Source of the DNA: Rickettsiales bacterium
Lineage (GTDB): Bacteria > Pseudomonadota > Alphaproteobacteria > Rickettsiales > UBA1997
DNA length: 8,810 bases
Assembly (NCBI GenBank): GCA_947455365.1
Contig: CANGNU010000032.1
Span: forward strand, 1-8,810
Direction: 5' to 3'
The notes under the pieces are model-generated. The model did no database searches. It saw only the letters and a list, made by a program, of their open reading frames with translations, and was not told the origin of the DNA. The position numbers and the translations under genes were made by a program. Positions 4,981 through 8,810 of the stretch are shown here, piece after piece (the first letter of the stretch is position 1; each line of letters starts with the position of its first letter).

Positions 4981-7900
4981 ATACCAGCTTATACAACAAA
5001 TATTATAAACGAACAATACTATCCACTTCCAATACAAACTAATAATGAAATTATTGGAATTACTGGTGACGGCAATATAATAGTTGATACTGACCTCAAT
5101 TTTGGCAGCGACCCTTCTACTCACGCGGCAATTAACAATTCATTTTTTTCTATTGATGGTGCTTTTTCTAACACCTCAATCATCATTAATACAAATTCAT
5201 CAAGCAATGGTATCATTGCTAATGGCAATACTGCAGGCGCCATTAATTTTACAGGGTCTGGTGCCTCTCTTTTTGCTTTAACAATAAATTCAGGAACGGT
5301 TTCAAGCGCTGTTACTAGCAACACAGATGGCACGATAAATCTTAGTGGCACCTCAAGCACTTCACCAACAATTAATGTTGGTGGAAGTGGCTATGGAACA
5401 ATTTCAAATTATGGCGCTGGCGGCAATGCAATTTATTCATCTGGCCTTAACACAACTTTAACCATTAATAATAACGCAACAGGAGCAATCATTTCTAATG
5501 GAAATGCACTCACATTAACAGATGTGAATGACTCATCTTCTCTAATCTTGAATAATGTAGGAATCTTAAGTGCCACTAGTGGCTATGCAGCAATTTCACT
5601 TTCTGGTTATGGCGGAACCATTACCAATAGTGGCACAATTGCTGGCGACATTATTGGCTCTGACTTAACTTTATCCATCACCAATACTGGAACAATTAAT
5701 GGCAATATTACTTTGGGCGATAATGCCGATTCCGCAATCACTCTTAGCGGCGGCACAGTTAATGGCAATGTTCTGCTGAATAATGAAAATCAAAATATTA
5801 TATTTAACGGTGGAAATTTAGCAGGAAACATTAATGGCAGCGGCATTGTAAGAATTGCTGAAAATACTGTTTTAGGTGGCTCAATTGGCAATGATAGTGC
5901 GGTTAATTTGCTGGATATTTCCGATGGAAAATCTTTAAGCTTTGGCAGCAACTCTTACAGCGAAGCTGCGAGGAAAATCACTCTTGGTGTTGACTCATCT
6001 TTTACTTTAAATTATGGCCAGTTTAGCACTTATGAAGTTGATGGCTCTAGCGCTAATTCTGGAACGCTTAATCTTAACATTGAAGATAATAGCACCATCA
6101 CAATATCCACACCTCTTGGAACCACTAACGGCTTGGCAACAATAAATATTGCGGGAAATTTAACTGACTATTCCAAAAGTTCTTCGATTACAATTGATGG
6201 CTCTATTAAAGCAACAACCACAACAATTAGCGGCATTGCCACTAATTTAAATTTAGCTGCTGGAAAAACTATTGATGGCAATGTTGTAATTAGCGATTCA
6301 AGCGGATTATATTTAGACAACTCATCTTCTGTAACTGGCACAATTAAGGGCGTGGCACAATATGCGGGAAACTTGGTAATTGTTAATTCATCTTTAGACC
6401 CTTATGCAGTAAGTTCTGTTACTCTTAATGGCAATATTGGTGGCGACGGTAAAGACCTTTATGCAATATTTACCCAGCGCAATACAACAATTGACGCTTC
6501 GACAAATAATGTTGCAATTAATGCATTGGCAACCTACTTGACAAACGGTGTAAGTTTAAAGCTTGGGTCGGGCACCTTTACTGGCAACATTAGAAGTGTT
6601 GGTTCAATTTTTGGAATTCCCAGTAATGGTGTTGGTAATGTTGAATTTATGACCAACAATACTCTTGGTGGCAATGTTGGCAGTAGCGACGGCAACTCTC
6701 TTGATCAAATCACCATTAGTTCTAACGCAACAATTGCTGCAAATAATTATCAAATTAACGCTAAAAATATTAATCTTGGTGCTGGCGCAACAATTACAAC
6801 TTCGTCATTAATTTCTGGTGGCGATAATGATGACGAAGGTACAACACTTTCTGATGCGGCAATTTTAATGGGCGATAATTCTAGTCTAACTTTAAATACA
6901 GATTCTGCTTTATATGCCACAATTGATGCATCTGTTACAGGAAACGGCTCGGCAATTACTATTAATAATTCGCTTAACTCTACTAATAGCCATATAAATA
7001 TTGGCGGCAGCACTGCGGTTCAATCTTTAACATTATCTGATGGTGCCGAACTTGATGTTACGGCAAATAATGGCGCCGTTAAAGCAAATGCAATTTTTAT
7101 AGGAGATGGCGCAACTTTAAAATTAGGTAATGGCAAAATTGTTGGCTCTGTTGATGGCACTGCCGATGGCAAAGGAATTTTAAATATTCAAGGCAACACA
7201 ACTTTAGATGGAGCAATTGGCCTAGCCCATCATTCTCTTGCCACTTTAAATGTTGGAACTGCCGATGAATTTGGCTATACCGTCAATGCACAAGATTCAA
7301 TCAGCGCAACAAATGTTACAGTTAATGGCTATCTATCTTATTTATCACTTGCTGATGGAAAAAACTTAAGTGGCGATGTTACATTAAGCACTGGAGCTGG
7401 ACTGAATATTGGCGATGGTTCGCTTATAAGCGGCACTATTAAAGGCGCAGAGCAGTATCAAGGCTCATTTATTCTTCGAACAGGCTCAACATTTAATGCA
7501 ACAAATAACATTGGCACTGACAGCAAAGACCTTGGTTCAATTGTAATTCTGGGCAATCTTGATCTTACCATTGGAGGCTATTATGAAGCACATTCGCAAC
7601 AAATTAATTTAGCTGACGGCGCTTCATTTACAATTGGCAGTGCAATAGTTGAAGGAAATGTTAAGGGTCTAAATTTATCTAATGGCATTGGACAAGGTGA
7701 TGTATCTTTTGTTGTGGCTAACGACAACTTTTCAGGAACTCTTGGCGCTAGCAACGGGCACGCTCTTAATAATTTAAACATTCTGCGCGGAGCGGCGGTT
7801 GACACAAAAGGTGCTAACATTAATTCTAATCGCATTAATATTACATCTGAATCAAGTCTTGCATCATCGGCCAGCTTAATTTCTGGCGGAAATAATGGCG

Positions 7901-8810
7901 ATGACACTGGCTTAATTAACACCACAATTACATTAGGGGCCGCTTCTCTTTTAACATTGGATAATGTTGATACTTTTCTTGGCACAATTGATGGCAGCCT
8001 TACAGGAGAAGGCGCCGTCATTCTTTCTGGCAGCTATGGCAATGACTCTCACCCCGACAGCATTAACATTGGCGGCACCCACAAAATTGACATTCTTGCA
8101 CTAAGCAACTCGGCAAATCTTGATGTTCATTTATTTGATGGAATAGTAAAGGCCAATACAATTACACTTGGCAATAGCGCAGCTTTAATTTTGGGAAGCT
8201 CTGACATTGTTGGCACAATTGATGGCAGTGCCGATAGTCAAGGAACCGTTACTGTTTTGGGAAATAGCGCTTTAGCAGGAGAAGTTGGTGGCACGCATAA
8301 ATTATCCGCTTTAAATATTGGCTCGACTGATTACGCTGTTGGCGTTACAGCAAATTCATCAATTAGTGCCACAAATATTAATCTTGCTGGAAGCTATACC
8401 AACTTAACTCTTGCTGCAAATGCAACAATTAGCGGTGATATTTCACTAAACTCTACAACAACTCTTAATTTGAATGATGGCAGCTCTATTGCCAACTTAA
8501 TTCATGGCAGCAGTCAATATGATGGCTCGCTTAACATTTTAGAAGGATCGTCGGTCATTGCGCAAAATAATATTGGCGCTGGCGGATTCGATTTATACTC
8601 TGTAGGAATTTTCAACAATTCAAGTTTTGATTTAAACACCAACGATGTTTCTTTAAATACTTTATCAGTTTCATTAGTTGACAATTCAACTTTGGTGGTT
8701 GGCAGCGAAACTGTTGCTGCAACAATTTTGGGATATAACTCTAGCAACCTTGGATCAACAGCCCACGGCGCTGGAAAGGGGGATATTATTTTTGCCAGAA
8801 ATAATACAAT
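4909..8810 (+). CDS. Giant exported beta-repeat protein, Sca/autotransporter-like adhesin passenger (3' end outside the window)
   Basis: One frame stays open for 1300 codons from GTG 4909 to the window edge with no stop; I read it codon by codon. TAA at 4891 bars a longer start and no strong Shine-Dalgarno is seen. Residues 1-24 are a signal peptide (VRKSWLLKLLLVYFFW core, cut after EAFA). Residues 25 to about 311 are an Asn/Ser/Thr/Gly-rich leader domain with many TISN, GTI and NNS strands. From 5842 on the protein consists of large tandem units. The mature part seen contains no cysteine and no tryptophan and only two methionines, as is typical of beta-helical autotransporter passengers. Rickettsial Sca/OmpB proteins and other 'beta strand repeat' proteins look alike in composition. 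A C-terminal beta-barrel would prove the type V route but lies beyond the window; a type I or other exit route remains possible. Likely role: surface adhesion or host contact. Confidence 0.82.
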   Translation, partial: MRKSWLLKLLLVYFFWQSSFEAFAIPAYTTNIINEQYYPLPIQTNNEIIGITGDGNIIVDTDLNFGSDPSTHAAINNSFFSIDGAFSNTSIIINTNSSSNGIIANGNTAGAINFTGSGASLFALTINSGTVSSAVTSNTDGTINLSGTSSTSPTINVGGSGYGTISNYGAGGNAIYSSGLNTTLTINNNATGAIISNGNALTLTDVNDSSSLILNNVGILSATSGYAAISLSGYGGTITNSGTIAGDIIGSDLTLSITNTGTINGNITLGDNADSAITLSGGTVNGNVLLNNENQNIIFNGGNLAGNINGSGIVRIAENTVLGGSIGNDSAVNLLDISDGKSLSFGSNSYSEAARKITLGVDSSFTLNYGQFSTYEVDGSSANSGTLNLNIEDNSTITISTPLGTTNGLATINIAGNLTDYSKSSSITIDGSIKATTTTISGIATNLNLAAGKTIDGNVVISDSSGLYLDNSSSVTGTIKGVAQYAGNLVIVNSSLDPYAVSSVTLNGNIGGDGKDLYAIFTQRNTTIDASTNNVAINALATYLTNGVSLKLGSGTFTGNIRSVGSIFGIPSNGVGNVEFMTNNTLGGNVGSSDGNSLDQITISSNATIAANNYQINAKNINLGAGATITTSSLISGGDNDDEGTTLSDAAILMGDNSSLTLNTDSALYATIDASVTGNGSAITINNSLNSTNSHINIGGSTAVQSLTLSDGAELDVTANNGAVKANAIFIGDGATLKLGNGKIVGSVDGTADGKGILNIQGNTTLDGAIGLAHHSLATLNVGTADEFGYTVNAQDSISATNVTVNGYLSYLSLADGKNLSGDVTLSTGAGLNIGDGSLISGTIKGAEQYQGSFILRTGSTFNATNNIGTDSKDLGSIVILGNLDLTIGGYYEAHSQQINLADGASFTIGSAIVEGNVKGLNLSNGIGQGDVSFVVANDNFSGTLGASNGHALNNLNILRGAAVDTKGANINSNRINITSESSLASSASLISGGNNGDDTGLINTTITLGAASLLTLDNVDTFLGTIDGSLTGEGAVILSGSYGNDSHPDSINIGGTHKIDILALSNSANLDVHLFDGIVKANTITLGNSAALILGSSDIVGTIDGSADSQGTVTVLGNSALAGEVGGTHKLSALNIGSTDYAVGVTANSSISATNINLAGSYTNLTLAANATISGDISLNSTTTLNLNDGSSIANLIHGSSQYDGSLNILEGSSVIAQNNIGAGGFDLYSVGIFNNSSFDLNTNDVSLNTLSVSLVDNSTLVVGSETVAATILGYNSSNLGSTAHGAGKGDIIFARNNT
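5842..6633 (+). repeat. Protein repeat unit 1 (short, 264 aa)
   Basis: It begins with GSGIVRIAENTVLGGSIGND, which aligns with the opening of units 2 and 3. It contains one roughly 80-aa subrepeat (ITLG at 5977 to TTISG at 6223), then the shared GTIKGVAQYAGNL block (GTIKG at 6337) and NIGGDGKDLY (6433). The distance from unit start to the GTIKG block is 165 residues, about 100 fewer than in units 2 and 3, so this unit lacks one subrepeat and some flanking sequence. Confidence 0.75.
6634..7695 (+). repeat. Protein repeat unit 2 (354 aa)
   Basis: It opens with GNVEFMTNNTLGGNVGSSDG. Landmarks in order are LISGGDNDDEG (6808), AILMGDNSSLTL (subrepeat start near 6862), IFIGDGATLKL (second subrepeat, 7093), GSVDGTADGKG, SGTIKGAEQYQGSF (GTIKG at 7432) and NIGTDSKDLG (from about 7510). 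The unit start to GTIKG distance is 266 residues, exactly as in unit 3. Confidence 0.82.
7696..8778 (+). repeat. Protein repeat unit 3 (361 aa)
   Basis: It opens with GDVSFVVANDNFSGTLGASN. Landmarks are LISGGNNGDDTG (7876), ITLGAASLLTL (7927), ITLGNSAALIL (8161), two GTIDGS and two GGTHK motifs that mark its paired subrepeats, the NLIHGSSQYDGSL block (8494) and NIGAGGFDLY (near 8569). It is aligned with unit 2 along its whole length but diverged in DNA sequence, so the duplication is not recent. Confidence 0.82.
8779..8810 (+). repeat. Start of protein repeat unit 4 (cut by the window edge)
   Basis: The last codons encode GDIIFARNNT, matching the openings GDVSFVVAND of unit 3 and GNVEFMTNNT of unit 2 at the expected spacing (1083 bases after unit 3 begins). 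The repeat array therefore continues beyond the window. Confidence 0.65.

Noticed and set aside
4933..5360. Short open frames on both strands at the start of the giant gene
   Set aside because: They are shadows of the long frame from 4909, which has a signal peptide and continues for 1300 codons without a stop.
6750..7013. Minus-strand open frame of 87 codons
   Set aside because: It arises from the repetitive Asn/Gly/Thr-rich codons of the surface-protein gene read in reverse; no ribosome site or family signature.
7581..8021. Minus-strand open frame of 146 codons
   Set aside because: It is antisense to repeat units 2 and 3 of the surface protein, is Pro/Val/Leu-rich as expected for reversed repeat codons, and shows no domain.
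8514..8747. Minus-strand open frame of 77 codons
   Set aside because: Same reason: an antisense shadow inside the repeat array with no independent evidence.

Overview
The window comes from an AT-rich bacterium. The gene content suggests a host-associated alphaproteobacterium, possibly Rickettsiales-like: a RhuM-family protein, a very large Sca/autotransporter-like surface protein with a signal peptide, and a MelB-like transporter next to a chalcone-isomerase-like protein. No rRNA, tRNA or housekeeping marker is present, so this placement is an inference.

Layout: (1) 1-435, + strand, the 3' end of a RhuM-family gene that enters from the left. (2) 436-566, a convergent intergenic stretch with a strong, nearly perfect 28-base stem-loop; it may be a dispersed palindromic element. 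(3) 567-2496, - strand, a compact two-gene operon: a GPH/MelB-type MFS transporter, then 10 bases later an exported chalcone-isomerase-fold protein with a 12-bp in-frame tandem repeat just after its signal peptide. (4) 2497-2716, a divergent promoter region with a good sigma70-type promoter on the + strand. (5) 2717-4673, + strand, two genes separated by 1 base: an unrecognised soluble 239-aa protein and a 411-aa membrane protein whose helix pairs and Pro/Arg/acidic spacing look like a divergent mitochondrial-carrier (SLC25-like) three-repeat protein. (6) 4674-4908, 235 bases with no gene. (7) 4909-8810, + strand, a reading frame of 1300 codons with no stop that runs off the right edge. It has a GTG start, a 24-residue signal peptide, and a long Asn/Ser/Thr/Gly-rich beta-repeat passenger with about 355-aa repeat units built from roughly 75-aa subrepeats.

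How the genes may work together: the transporter and chalcone-isomerase-like protein belong to families often found in one envelope/lipid-related cluster and are probably co-transcribed. The 2717-4673 pair is translationally packed and probably acts as one unit. If the carrier resemblance is real, that pair is the most interesting part of the window, because mitochondrial-carrier proteins are essentially eukaryotic and the known bacterial example (Legionella LncP) is a secreted effector. The giant repeat protein is most likely a surface adhesin or autotransporter passenger. No stretch longer than 300 bases lacks a gene.
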